A stretch of DNA of 64,000 nucleotides from positions 18,240,708 through 18,304,707 of the forward strand of contig CM073896.1 in assembly GCA_037176705.1 (NCBI GenBank), given 5' to 3'. Source of the DNA: Molossus alvarezi. Lineage: Eukaryota; Chordata; Mammalia; Chiroptera; Molossidae. The notes under the pieces were generated by a model, which was not told where the DNA came from, made no database searches, and was given only the letters and a program-made list of their open reading frames with translations. Of this stretch, positions 1 through 10,605 are shown piece by piece. The position numbers were made by a program, and so were the translations under genes. Within the stretch, counting starts at the first letter, position 1. Each line of letters opens with the position of its first letter.

Positions 1-544
1 GAGAAGGTGGCATCCTCGCAACAAAAGCATTATTTTCTGCAAGTTAGAACTTTATAGACCAGGAAATTTTCAGTTTGCCAACTTTTTTATTTCCTCAACA
101 GGACATTTCATGCATTCGGAGTTATAATTTTAAAAATCAATTCACTTCATAGGAAAGCCACTACCCTGCCATTTTTTCCATTTTGCTTCGGACCTGTGCA
201 GTAGGTATGTGGCCTCCTCCTAAGCCCTGGAAGCTGGGAATGTGTCACCTCCCAAGCTGAAGGGGAGCTCAGGCAGCAGGCCGAACTGAGGCCACTCAGA
301 ACAGACCTGAAAACAGGAGATACCGCGGTTCACCCAGGCCGGCCCTGCAATCGCGGGTCTAGGTAATCCACAGAGGGAGGGTGCAGACGAGCACGTGGGA
401 GTGAGCCACGTGTGGCTGTGAAGACAGACAGGTGAGCCTGGAGAGGGCGGCCTCTCGGAGCTGGGAAGGGCTCGGCCCGGATTCTCCCAGGGGCCTCTGG
501 AGAGGAACGCACCCTGCCCACCCCTGGGTGGTAGACGAGCCCAG
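1..544. other. unique sequence, no gene seen
   Basis: AT-rich for the first 180 bases, then GC-richer. I see no repeat family, exon signature or tandem structure. The open frames that cross 220-580 on the minus strand have no recognisable protein family and look like chance frames in GC-rich DNA. Confidence 0.5.
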
Positions 545-643
545 CGAGACGCCAAACCTACCGGACCGCAAGATAACACGTTTATGGTCTTTTACTAAGT
601 GTGTGGTAATTTGTTACAGCAGCAATAGAAATCTAGTACAGCC
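545..643 (+). repeat. 3' end of a MaLR-like LTR
   Basis: The stretch GTGGTAATTTGTTACAGCAG followed by CAATAGAAATCTAGTACA is the typical 3' terminus of a common mammalian LTR family of the ERVL-MaLR kind, and the preceding AAGATAACACG fits its decayed polyadenylation region. Only the last 100 bases are recognisable. Subfamily not determined. Confidence 0.6.
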
Positions 644-869
644 AGTGACTTCGCCGGGCCTTCAGAGGCCTGGGGGCCCCAAGCTTCAGGGGCTCGCCCT
701 GGGAAGGGCTGCCAGAGTTCCCCAAGATGCTGCCGGCAAAGCGCTCTGTCCGCACCAGGCGCACAAGCCATCAGGACGGGCCCTGCCTACACCTTGTTTC
801 TAAAGGCACAGCCTCGAATGACAGACGCACTGCCCAGAGTGAGTCGTGGAAGGCCCGGGAGAACAGCTG
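644..869. other. unique GC-rich spacer
   Basis: Lies between the LTR end and the first minisatellite. No feature recognised. Confidence 0.4.
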
Positions 870-1296
870 AGGTGGGGCATGACCCGGGGGGAGGAGGAGA
901 GGGTCAGGGGAAGAGCCGTCCAGAGGTGGGGCATGACCAGGGGGAGGAGGAGAGGGTCAGGGGAAGAGCCATCCAGAGGTGGGGCATGACCAGGGGGAGG
1001 AAGAGAGGGTCAGGGGAAGAGCCGTCCAGAGGTGGGACATGACCTGGGGGGAGGAGGAGAGGGTCAGGGGAAGAGCAGTCCAGAGGTGGGACATGACCCG
1101 GGGGGAGGAGGAGAGGGTCAGGGGAAGAGCAGTCCAGAGGTGGGGCATGACCAGGGGGAGGAGGAGAGGGTCAGGGGAAGAGCCGTCCAGAGGTGGGACA
1201 TGACCCGGGGGGAGGAGGAGAGGGTCAGGGGAAGAGCCGCCCAGAGGTGGGACATGACCTGGGGGGAGGAGGAGAGAGTCGGGAAGAGCCCTTCAG
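870..1296 (+). repeat. minisatellite, 8 copies of a 53/54-bp G-rich unit
   Basis: Eight head-to-tail units start near 870, 924, 977, 1030, 1084, 1138, 1191 and 1245, each beginning GAGGTGGG(G/A)CATGACC and containing GGAGGAGGAGAGGGTCAGGG. Units differ mainly by CCGG, CAG or CTG after CATGAC and by one G, giving 54- and 53-base versions. The last unit is degraded (AGAGTCGGGAAGAG). Since some units are 53 bases the array is not frame-preserving, which argues against a protein repeat even though several frames stay open. The closely spaced G-runs could form G-quadruplexes on the plus strand. Confidence 0.95.
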
Positions 1297-1855
1297 AGAT
1301 GCGGGGCTTGGACAGGGCAGGAGCCCAGCCCAGAGATTTCGGATGCTTACAAATGTTGCCAGGAACACAGGGGGTGCTCGGTAAGTGACAGCCAGCGGTG
1401 ATATCAGTGCTAGTGGCACTACTGTTTCTCATCGTCCTTGCTTTTATTTTTCAACCAAGGCAACTGATGGTTGGTTTTTAAGAAAGGTCACTCTGGGGCT
1501 AAGACAGAGAGTAACTTGAAGGCCAGGAGAGTCGGATCACAAGGAGAGCCGCGAGGAAGCTGCTGGACGCACAGAGCCCCATTCTCGGCATGGAGAGCCC
1601 TGGGTAACTGCATGGAGGTGGTGGCCTCCCTCCTAACTCTCAGTCCTGCCGCGGAGAAGGAAGCTGAGTGATCCAGTGACTCACCCCAACACCAAAGCCA
1701 GCGTGTGCTGAAGGTGGGAGCCGCCCCAGGTCTGTGCACAGACAGGAAGATGGGTAATTTCTTTGCACTAGAAACAAAAATAGATCATGGAAAAATCAGG
1801 ACACTTTGTTGGTTCCCTGTGGAACCTGAATTTGGGTTAAAACCCAAGATCCTCC
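1297..1855. other. unique sequence, no gene seen
   Basis: Mixed-composition sequence without recognisable repeats or exons. Confidence 0.4.
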
Positions 1856-2065
1856 AATGTGTCATTAGTTAGGATACGCAGAAGTGACTGCTGTAACAAA
1901 ACTTAGCACCTGAAATTTTTTTTCTTGAGTACATCTCAGCCCAGTGCAGAGGAAGCGACTTCAACTGCACTCCACACAGTCACCCAGGGGCCCAGATTGC
2001 TCCCTTCTGTGGCTTGCCCTCCTCTGGGTCCTAGGGGAGTCTCTATTCATCCAGTGGATGAGGGA
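1856..2065 (-). repeat. possible old LTR fragment (antisense)
   Basis: The motif GTTAGGATACGCAGAAGTGA followed by CTGCTGTAACAAA resembles the reversed 3' end of MaLR-type LTRs (their sense end reads GTTACAGCAGCA). The rest is too decayed to assign. Confidence 0.3.
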
Positions 2066-2295
2066 AAAGGGCAAAGATCACGTGTCAAAGGGAAAAATAA
2101 AAAGGAAAGTTCCTGTGTACCCTTCACCCAGTTTCCCCCATGGTAACATTGTACAAAACTTTAGTACAAAATCACAGCCAAGCAGACATTGATACAGATG
2201 AAGCAAAACAGTCCCAGCACCACCAGCATCCCTCCTGTTGCCCTTGTGTAGCCACACCCACTTGCCTCCCACCCCCACCCCTCTTCCACTCCAAA

Positions 2296-2416
2296 GAACC
2301 TCTGAGTCTGCCCTCTGCCCCTCTTTGCGGTTCTGCTCTGGCCTGGGAAAGCGGGGGTGGACCATCTCCCCAGCGTGGTCACAGATTCTGAGGACACTTC
2401 AGGGTAACCCTGTGAA
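2296..2416 (+). repeat. 121-bp low-copy repeat, copy A, inside L1
   Basis: This block reappears at 3894-4012 in the same orientation with roughly 80-85% identity (GCTCTGGCCTGG, GCGTGGTCACAGA, GAGG(A/G)CACTTC and ACCCTGTGAA are shared). It sits where the surrounding reversed L1 should be continuous, so it appears to be an insertion. Family unknown to me. Confidence 0.7.
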
Positions 2417-2996
2417 ACCTGGGCAACCACGAATCTGTTCTCCATCTCTATACTCTCGTCATTTTAATTATATTACATACATGCACTCGTACACTATGTG
2501 ACCTTTCAAGATTGGCTTTTGTCACTCAGCACAATTCCCTGGAGATTCTTTCAGGTTGTTTCATGTAGCAACAGCTTGTTTTTTTATTGCTGAATAGTTT
2601 GCGTGGTATGGACGTACCACAATTGTCTAACCATTCAACCATGGAAGGGTATTTCCAGGTGCGGGCTACTATGAATAAAGGGGCTGCAAACATTTTCACA
2701 GGTGTCTGTGCGGATGAATGTAAGTCTTCATTTCTCTGGGATCAATGAGGAGTGTAAATGCTGGTGGGAAACAGGGGCCTGTTCAGCTCTCTCTTCCTAC
2801 CTGAAATGGATGAGTGACCCAGTTTCTGTAATACTCACCCTCCTTTCGTGTTGCCACTATTTTTTATTTTAGCCCATTCGATAGGTGCGTGATGATATCT
2901 CACTGTCTTCTAATTTGTGTTTCCCTGATGGTGAATGATATTGACATCCTTTCCACTTGATTCTTTGCTCTGTACACTCTCTTCTATAAAAGGTCT

Positions 2997-3062
2997 TTTC
3001 CCTCCCGCTCTACCTGAACAAAAAATGGAAAAATGTCCTCAGGTGAGGATAAAAAAAAAAAA
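2997..3062 (+). repeat. 5'-truncated bat SINE (tail only)
   Basis: Only the 3' part of the type-A VES-like SINE is present: CTACCTGAACAAAAAATGG, then GTCCTCAGGTGAGGAT and a 12-base A-run. It lies within the reversed L1, which resumes immediately afterwards at CTTTGCCTAACCC. Confidence 0.8.
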
Positions 3063-3185
3063 GAACTCTTTGCCTAACCCTGAACCTCAAAGATTTTCCT
3101 CTTTTTTTTTTCCTAAAAGTTTTATAGTTCTATATTTTAAGTTCTTGATCCATTTTGAGCTCATCTCTGTATCATGGGCAGGTTT

Positions 3186-3893
3186 TGTTGGCTGGGCCTG
3201 GGCGTGGCACATGTCACTTCTGCTCGCATTTCATTGGCCAGAACCCAGTCAGTGGCTCCCTGTGACTGCAGGGAGGCTGGGAGTGTGTTCCTGTGGTGTG
3301 CACCCTGGGAAGAGGGGAGCACAGGTTCTGGGTATGGGCGAGCACTGCAGTCTCTGCCACACCTGTTCCTAATGTCCACGAAAGCTGCTCCCTTCTCTGC
3401 TAACGTGTCCGGAGTATCTACCAAATACCTGGGAGCTGGCGATGTCTCTGGGCCTGGAGCATAACACATGCTTGATAAATATGTGTCGACCTAAAGCAAA
3501 GGGGGGGGATCTCGCTTTATCTTCACACTATCCTGCAGGAGCAAAATGATGGTCTCTGTTTTACTGTTTAGGGAAGCTGTGTTGTCCTGCCCCTCCTGGG
3601 AGGCCTGTTGGCCTGGGTGTGGCCTAGTGGGGCCACACCTGGGGGGCTGGGTCTCCCAGAGGACGTGTGGGGACCCTTTGGCCCAACCCACGGTTCACCT
3701 AGACAGAAGAGCAGGAACAGTGAAACCAGGAAGACATCTGTTTTGCGGGGAGCAAGGTACAGAGCCACTCTTGGTTAGAAAGTGAGTGAGTTTATTGTGG
3801 GAGGTGACACCGTCGTTACCGGTGGCAGCTGGCTCCATCCACCCAGGAAGGGAACAGGAGGAAAGTCCTGCAGGCGTAGCGGCCCTCAGCCGG
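3186..3893. other. unique GC-rich sequence
   Basis: No gene or recognisable repeat. Contains a G-run near 3501. Confidence 0.4.
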
Positions 3894-4012
3894 GAACCTC
3901 TGAGTTTGCCCCGGCCCCGCTCTGCGGTCCTGCTCTGGCCTGGCGAAGCCGGGGTGGACGGTCCCCGCAGCGTGGTCACAGACTCTGAGGGCACTTCGGG
4001 GGACCCTGTGAA
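3894..4012 (+). repeat. 119-bp low-copy repeat, copy B
   Basis: Direct-orientation partner of 2296-2416, starting GAACCTCTGAGT and ending CCCTGTGAA. The flanks of the two copies do not match, so the shared unit is about 120 bases. Confidence 0.7.
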
Positions 4013-4999
4013 CGCCCAGCAGAGATCTCTCCTGACCGGCCAGTGCTTCAGGTTAAGAACTTGACCCATTAAGACATCTGAACGGTGGGGCTTCTTCCTT
4101 CCAAACCAAACCAGAACCTCTGGGCTTCCAACTTCATGTTTGTTCTTGGCTGAATCATCTTCTCATTTCAAAAAGTGTGAGCGTAAGAAGTAAGAAGGCA
4201 AATAAGTCTTCTGAGAAGCCAATGGAGGCGGCCACCCACCCCTCCCCTCCTGCCGGGGGCAGTCACTGCACAGGTGGCGGGCGGAACCCGGAAAAACTGT
4301 TGTGAGCTTTGCCAAGCCAGACATGACAGAGACGTCCCCTGCGCACATCCTTTAAGGAGCTGCCCTAGGGCATCTGACTGGCACTAGGGCGCTGGGGCAT
4401 TTCCCCTCTCCCTGCCCTCCCCCCCACACTCACCCCACACACTCACCCCCCCACACTGCACCTGGGAAGCACCGGGAACACTTCTGGAATGAACGGCCTC
4501 ATTCTCTCTGGAAACTTTGGAGCTTACATTTCCAGGTTCAAAAGGGAAAACCTAAGCTCTTTCAAACTTGACACCAGGCCCCAGTCAGGGTCAGTTCATT
4601 CCGTCCGAAGTTTGCAGCCGAGCAGCGGATACAGTTTGCCCCCCCCCCCCCCCCCCCGTCTCCTAGGAGAGTGTCCTGCTAAGACCTCCCTTTGCAGCCT
4701 CACGTCCCGTGCCCAACGCCAGGCATCGCAGAGGGCAGTGCCCTGCAGTCAGGCGCCTGGCGCGGGGACTGCTCCCACCCGCGCACTCGGGAGTCCCCGC
4801 AGACCTGGCCTCACTCGGTTCCGCGGTTTCTTCTTGCACCGCTGAGCTAGTTCGGTGAGTAGCTGATAGTTCAGGAAGGGAGCAGCCATGAAGCCTGATG
4901 AACTAGGCAGCTGAATGGGACATTGGGCCTGATTTATCAGGAAGCCGTAGCATTTGCAGGCTCCCCACGGTCACTCCCCAGGAGACCCCGCATTCTCCA
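4013..4999. other. unique sequence with a C19 run
   Basis: An uninterrupted run of 19 C lies at 4639-4657 and a CA/C-rich patch at about 4415-4460. No gene or interspersed repeat recognised. Confidence 0.5.
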
Positions 5000-5530
5000 C
5001 TGAAGGAACTTAATCCCTGAGCAAACCCAAGGATCTCCCCAGAAAGGACCTCCCCAGGGAGCACCCAGTCCATTCCCTCACATTGGGGGGGGGGGGGGGG
5101 CGGAGACCCAGTAAAGGGAAATTCCTCTGTGAGGTACGTGTGCAGTGGGGGTCAAGATGGGAACTATAGGGGTTACAGCCTGGGAAAAGGATAGGTTTGG
5201 GCAAAGAATGAGAAACCCCAGAAGATCCAGAAAAGGGAATGGTTAAGGGGAGGGTGCCACACAAGCCCAGGAAAACCCAGAAAGTAGGTTGGAGGGTTTG
5301 AAAGAAAGTCTGCTGGTTCCCCCAAAGCAAGAAAATATATGAAAATAATCAAGGGTCTCAGAGCAGTTGCTACTAGAGCCTGCCTACCCTCTGCACCCCC
5401 AGGGGTGTATTATATCCTTTCACCCCAATAAATCTTGCCACTATATTTAAACTTCTCCCATGTGTGTGCCCTTTGAAATTCCTTTCCACAACACCAAGAA
5501 CCCATGTGCACCGGCAAGTTTGGGTGCCTG
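5000..5530 (+). repeat. candidate ERV LTR with a G16 run
   Basis: The end of this block has LTR-like signals: GGTTCCCCCAAAGC, a polyadenylation signal CCCCAATAAATCTTGCC at about 5425, and CCCATGTGTGTGCCCTTTG after it, resembling R/U5 of class I endogenous retroviruses. A pure run of 16 G lies at 5085-5100. No internal retroviral genes flank it. Boundaries are uncertain. Confidence 0.4.
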
Positions 5531-5751
5531 CTGGCTTCTCCGTGAGGTCCCTTTGGGTGGTGGGGGCAGCGGGTAGAGGTGCACACGGGAGTCATCCAAG
5601 TTTTCACCAACTCAGTGCTAACAAATGTCCACCTGCGCCCTGGACTCTCCCCCACATCCCCGCCTTTGGCACAGGCTGTCCTGCTGTCAGTCACCACTGG
5701 TTGTCAGTGAAGGGAACCAAAACTTCGCCACCCTAAAATGTGCCTTTTGGG

Positions 5752-5984
5752 TCCGGCCGCTGGGGCTCAGTGGGTGAGCATCGACCCATGCACCAAGAGG
5801 TTACCGGTTTGATTCCCCGTCAGGACACATGCTCAGGTTGTGGGCCAATCCCCAGTGGGGGGCATGCAGGAGGTCGCCAATCGATGTTCTCTCTCATCGA
5901 TGTTTCTATCTCTCGCTCCCTCTCTCTTCTCCTTCTAAAATCAATAATAGAGAACAAAAAATTTTTCTAATTAAAAAAATAAAT
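5752..5984 (+). repeat. bat tRNA-derived SINE (type B)
   Basis: The tRNA-like head GGCTCAGTGGGTGAGCATCG carries a B-box region GGTTTGATTCCCCG. It is followed by CCCAGTGGGGGGCATGCAGG, ATCGATGTTTCTATCTCTC and an AATCAATAA A-rich tail. Target-site duplications AAAATGTGCCTTTTGGG (5735-5751) and AAAATGTACCTTTTTGGG (5985-6002) flank it. Confidence 0.93.
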
Positions 5985-6011
5985 AAAATGTACCTTTTTG
6001 GGATATTGATT

Positions 6012-6510
6012 TTAAGCTGGTTATTAAGAAACAAAAGACTTATAGAGAACGTTGGACCCTCCCCTGACTCGGGGTTCCGATGGGAAGGTCTGCTTCACTA
6101 GGGGAACCAGCTGTTCGCCTTGGCCTGTTGGAACCCGGGAGCAGACAGCAAGGGTCCCTGCAGAAACCTGTTCCGCTGGATTCCCCTCTGCCCCATTCCT
6201 TCTGGGTGGCCCAGCAGGGATTTGTTGGCCACATGTTGGCTTTTTCTCCGTACCTGTGAGTCGCCTGCTTCCCCTTTGAAATCCCAGACCCCTGCCCCCC
6301 TTCTCCTTGGTCCAAAATGGCATATAAACAAACCTTAACTGCCCAATGTCTTTGGGTCACATTCTTATGGACCCCGCACGTCCATATGAATAATAAACTT
6401 TGGAATTTTCTCCTGTTAATCTCTCATGTTAATTTGATTATTCACCCAGCTAGAAGAACTGAGATGCATGGGAGGAAAAGTAGGTTTTACACTGCCTGCC
6501 CCCACGTTAG
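6012..6510 (+). repeat. endogenous retrovirus LTR (class I, gamma-like), solo
   Basis: The layout is typical of a gammaretroviral-type LTR. It has a U3 with AGCAGACAGCAAGGGTCCCT, a promoter-proximal CTTGGTCCAAAATGGCATA with the TATA box ATATAAAC at about 6320, and a polyadenylation signal AATAATAAACTTTGG at about 6390. U5 reads CTCCTGTTAATCTCTCATG, then AGCTAGAAGAACTGAGA. No gag, pol or env remnant lies beside it, so it is a solo or isolated LTR. This is an old, non-coding copy. The 5' boundary is placed just after the SINE duplication and is approximate. Confidence 0.75.
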
Positions 6511-8194
6511 GACGAGGAGGAGGGAGGGAGGGCTGTGTGTGCTGAGAGGGTGGGCGGGGAGAGGGCGGCCCAGAGCGAGTCCGGCTCTGTGTGTGGTCTG
6601 AGGCGAGTCCTCATTTCATGAAATCCATGCTTCATTCCTGGCTCAAGCCAACTTTGCGTGTCACTGAATGAGTCCCTTATCCACTTTTCGAAACACTGAA
6701 GAGTTTTGAAAGGGCTCTGAGGGTAGACTGTTACTCAAACCAGCCAACGTATTTAGCTAAGCATTTTTTAATATTTAAACATAATCACCTTCAGCTCGTT
6801 GTGCACAGTCGTGGCCAGCAAGGAAGGAAGGTGGGAGGGGACACGCTGCGAATGTTGCTTTCAGTGGCTCGCTTGCCCTCTGAGAGGCTGCCCCTGGCTG
6901 GGGAAGGACGTTTCTTCCTCTCTGGGGCTGGGCTGCCCCAGCAAAAGCTGGAAATGAGGTCCCGCCTGACCTCCAAGGACCTGAGCTCGCTGCGGAATTC
7001 ACAGCCTTTTCCTAGTCAGATGTGGTTGAGCCCAAGGTAAGGCAGCGCTCCCCACCCTTAGAAAATGAAAACGTCTGGGCAGCCCCTCCTTGTATGAAGA
7101 GACCGCTCTCTGATGGCAACATAGTTAAAACGCGGGGCTGGGAAGCTGTGGGTGTCCGAAGCCGGGCGGGCACAGCCAATGAGCTTGCGGCAGCCACGCC
7201 CTGGCACCTCTTCTGCTGCTGACGGAGTAGAAGCGCCTTCCCCGCGGCCAGCAGAGACCACAGCCCGCCCGCCCACCACCCTCCTGTGGCAGGATGGCAC
7301 CGGACACCGCCCACCAGGCCTCGTTCCACCAGCTGGAAGTGGCTTTCTGGTTTATGGAGCAAGACCGAACTGTAAAGTCAGTCATTCTCATCGGCCAGAA
7401 TAAAGTCAGTCCTCCACCTCCAGCCGGGCCAAAGGCGGCTTCTAGAGACCTCCCCCAGGCCCACACTAACCGCCCGCCTCCCAGGCCAGACTCTGCCTGT
7501 GCCACCCAGGGCTCTGAATGGGCCCCCTGTCTGCCAGAGCAAACAAGATCCCCGTGGGCCGGGCCGGAGGTTACCAGGGACCCAGAGGACAGGGGACTTT
7601 TTCTCTCTGGATGTTCCATGAGGGAAAGCCTGCCAGGAGGTTAGCCAACGGATGTGCCAAGGAGTCCAATCTGCTCCAACATCATGGATTCCCCAATAAA
7701 TAGCCCCATTCAGGGCCCAAAGGGCTTTTATAATGCAACGGCTTCCCTGTGCCCCAGCCAGCCTTCCTCCCTGCCCCGGGCTCACGTGGTCTGTCTGCCT
7801 AGCTCCTGAGTGTGCCGGGCACAGTCTCCCACCCCGGCTTCCCCGTTCCTGTCTGTGGAGTGTGGGTTTTGAGATCTGACTTGCAGTTGCTGTGGGCCTG
7901 GCTCAGAAGCCCCCGGAACGGCTTCGTTGCTGTTCTGCACTCCCTGGAGCAGCGTGTGGGGGGGTGTCCCCGGCCTCGCCCACAGCCCCGGGCCGGTGGC
8001 AGCAGGAGGCCTGTGGCCCTGCTACTTTGCTGTCAATCCACCCCGGAGAGCCCGGAGACGGGTGGGTGGGCAGTGGGGGCAGGGTGTGCGGACATTTTCC
8101 AACACCTCCTCCTTCAGTGTCCAGCCCTGGAGAAGCACATTGTCTGTCTGCACCCTGCCCCTGGGCCCTGGCTTAGGCATCTGTAAGGTCCCTC
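6511..8194. other. unique GC-rich sequence, no gene supported
   Basis: GC-rich with scattered CpG at about 7130-7290. Several open frames overlap here on both strands (for example 7125-7619 minus), but they overlap each other and show no known domain or splice organisation. No repeat recognised. Confidence 0.4.
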
Positions 8195-8560
8195 TGTTGC
8201 CGGAGGGATGAGGGGGCCAGATCCCGCCAACACTCATGGGCAGGAGGTCCTTGGGGTACCGCTGAAATAAGCATTTTCAGAAGTCCCCACGGGAAAACGA
8301 ACGGTTTCTATGGGCTCGGAGTTGTATTTCTGGGGTTTTAACACTCCACGTCCCCCAGTCCTGTCCTGGAAGCGGCTGTGGGTTTAGTGAGGCCAGGAAC
8401 AGGGCCAGAGTCCAGAGTGTCCACTCCATGGTGCAGCTGGGTCCAGGTCAGGATCAGTCTAGATTCAGTCCATCAGTCCATTGTGTGGGGTCCACAGGCT
8501 GTGGGCCACATGGCGAATGCAGGGCGTGGGAGCCCCGCAAGCTGGGAGTCCGATGCAGCA

Positions 8561-8607
<47 letters not shown>

Positions 8608-8909
8608 CGAGAGAGCGCGCGCGAGAGCACTGTCCTTTGTCTAGGTCTAGGAGATTAAATATTCAGGTTTCCAGCCCTTGCAGTGGCCACGCCTATTGGG
8701 TGACAGACAGGCAGGCACCTCCCATGTCACTCAGATTTTACTGGGCATGCATCTGAACTGCTTTTGTCCAGTCCCTTCCCCACCGATCAGCGGGGAACAG
8801 ACCTGGAGGGTTAAGTGCAGCTTCCTGGAGATGCTGTATAAATGGTGTGTCTGTATTATCCAGACTCCCCTTCACTACTTTCCTGTTAAATAATAACCAG
8901 AGTACTGCT
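8195..8909 (+). repeat. LTR-like dispersed repeat, copy A
   Basis: Collinear with 26813-27492. Shared blocks include GGAGGGATGAG, AGCATTTTCAGAAGTC, GTGGGCCACATGGCGAATGC, GAGATTAAA, TACTGGGCATGCATCT, TTTGTCCAGTCCCTTCCC and CCTGTTAAATAATAA. Both copies begin TGTT and are about 0.7 kb, which fits an LTR, and a TATA-like CTGTATAAATGG lies near the 3' part of this copy. A GA-dinucleotide expansion (8565-8602) is present only here. No internal retroviral sequence is visible between the copies, so they look like two separate solo elements. Confidence 0.6.
8565..8602. repeat. (GA)n microsatellite
   Basis: About 19 GA dinucleotides, followed by imperfect GAAAGAGCGAGAGAGCGCGC. It lies inside LTR-like copy A and is absent from copy B. 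Confidence 0.95.
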
Positions 8910-9347
8910 CGACGGTATCACCTCCCCACCAAGTCCCACATGGCCCTGAGCCCTGGTGTGGCCTTTGGTGTCCCAACCTCCAGCAGACACTCTCAGAGCG
9001 GGAGCTTGAATGCAGCTAGAGGAGCCCTGTGTTGGCAGGAGACAGGTGAAGTGAGGAGGACTCACTTCACACCAGCCCCTCCCCTCAAACCAGTTGTTCT
9101 GTGTCAGGAGGCTGTCCTGGGATCACCTTCCAAGGAGGCTGAAAGGAGGTGGACCTCCTGAGTCTGTGGCCCAAGGCAGGGTGATGGGACACCATGGACT
9201 CCCTAAGACAACTGTGCCTGCCATTCGGGAACCTACAGGGTAAGGAGGACCAGTGTCTGCAAAGAGTGGGTGCTCAGTGCATATCTGCTGACTTCCTTTG
9301 GTTTATCCTGAAAAAGGAGGGCAGAAAAAATTATAAAAAGGGTCTGT
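8910..9347. other. unique spacer
   Basis: No gene or repeat recognised. Confidence 0.4.
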
Positions 9348-9548
9348 GCCCTGACTGGTGTGGCTCAGTAGGTTGTAACATTGTCCCGTGCACCAAAAGG
9401 ATGCCAGTTCAATTCCTTGTCAGGGCACAAGCCCAGGGTGCATACAGAGGAGGCAACCGATCGATGTTTCTTTCTCACATTGATGTTTCTCCTACTCCCT
9501 TCCTTTCTCTCTAAAATCAATACAAAAAGTTTTGTTGTTGTTGTTTTT
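9348..9548 (+). repeat. bat tRNA-derived SINE (type B)
   Basis: Head GCCCTGACTGGTGTGGCTCA, B-box-like CCAGTTCAATTCC, then GATCGATGTTTCTTTCTCAC and a CTCTCTAAAATCAATAC tail running into GTT repeats. More diverged than the 5.8-kb copy. The duplications are unclear. Confidence 0.85.
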
Positions 9549-9859
9549 TAAGGGGCTGCAAGAAGGCAAAGCAGGGCTGGGGGTGGGGAGTTTCAAACTG
9601 GGAATTTTCAGAAGCAACAAGAAGAGTGTTGGCCACTTAGCACGGGGCTGTTGTGAGGAAGGAAGGCGGGCCTGGGCGCAGAGTCTGGGCACAGTGCACA
9701 CCGCTTGGCGTCTCGCTCTTCCCTAGAGGTAGGACTAGATCCCACGGAACCGGCTTTCCAAGAGTGTTCTTCCCACCCCACCCTGTGCCATGGCATCTGG
9801 ATTGGGACCCAGGGGCCCCAGCACTTGTATTTGTGCCTCTTTAGCTTTCGGTTCCTGGC

Positions 9860-10470
9860 CGTCCCCTCCGGCGGTGGCGCCTTGCTGCTGGATGGAGCGT
9901 CTCCAAGTGTCCGTGGCTCCGCTGGCTGGCAGACTCCTTCAGCGGGACAGGCACACGGGTGACGGCCAGGCCCCGCGTTCCAGCCGGGAGACTTCTGTAT
10001 TAAATCCACCGCTCGGCGGACACACGGCAGCCGACAGAATAAGCCCTGGAGTGGACCGGCGCCGACGTGAACGTCCCTCACACGTAGGAGGTGAAATCCG
10101 CGAGGGCTGGGTTATGCATGCAGAGAAATTCCTTTTCTGTAGAGAGAAAGTGCATCCTCCTTCCTGGTTTAGGGTTTTCTCCTGCAAGTGCTCAGCCGGG
10201 AGAGGCCCCGCGCGGAGCGGCCCTGGGGTTCCTCTGCAGCTCTCTGCGCTCGTGACCGTGTGCGTGGAGCGCAGTGTGAACGACCAGAACTGCCTGTGAG
10301 GGTCCCTGAGGCCGAGGACGCGGGGACAGGCCACTAAAGCAGGATCTGATGGGTGGGAAGGAACAGAGACCAGGACAAGCTGTCCGGGCGGCGCGTGCTG
10401 GAAAGGCCTCCGCGGGCAGGGTGTCCAGCGCAGCGCCACGGCTTCTGCCCCCCCGGCCCCCCCACCTCGG
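9860..10470. promoter_or_regulatory. CpG-rich patch, possible orphan CpG island
   Basis: CpG is frequent here by eye: roughly 20 CpG in 9860-10110 alone, more at 10195-10320 and 10380-10440. Most of the window is CpG-poor. No TATA box or recognisable first exon is visible. The open frame 9939-10784 (minus) crosses it but becomes low-complexity Gly/Arg-rich in the minisatellite at 10438-10605. It may be a distant or unannotated promoter, or simply a GC-rich unmethylated patch. Confidence 0.4.
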
Positions 10471-10605
10471 CTTCTGCCCCCACCCCCACCCCCGCCTCGG
10501 CTTCTGCCCCCACCACACCCTCCGCCTCGGCTTCTGCCCACCCACCACGGCTTCTGCCCCCCGCCCCCCCCCCCGCCTCGGCTTCTGCCCCCCCGCCCCT
10601 GCCTG
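10438..10605 (-). repeat. C-rich minisatellite, about 5 imperfect copies
   Basis: CTCGGCTTCTGCCCCC recurs about every 30-35 bases (near 10464, 10496, 10526 and 10576, with an ACGGCTTCTGCCC version near 10547), separated by variable C/CA tracts. The complementary strand is strongly G-rich. Apparent Gly-rich or Pro-rich frames through it are repeat artefacts. Confidence 0.85.

Larger units (their letters stand above)
2075..3185 (-). repeat. ancient L1 3' region, reversed and interrupted
   Basis: Read on the plus strand this is the reverse complement of an old mammalian L1 3' end. It contains CACCCAGTTTCCCCCATGG, CAACCACGAATCTGTTCTCC, TTTTTATTGCTGAATAG, CTACTATGAATAAAGGGGCT and TTTTATTTTAGCCCATTCG in the expected order. 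A 121-base foreign segment (2296-2416) and a truncated SINE tail (about 2997-3062) interrupt it. There is no coding capacity. Highly diverged, so likely shared by most placental mammals. Confidence 0.85.

Noticed and set aside
794..1388. Repetitive protein frames with GHD-type or MTRGEEERVRGRA units
   Set aside because: They are translations of the 53/54-bp minisatellite in several frames. The unit length is not consistently a multiple of three.
6012..6510. Functional retroviral promoter or intact provirus
   Set aside because: Only one LTR is visible with no internal region. TATA and poly(A) signals remain, but activity cannot be inferred.
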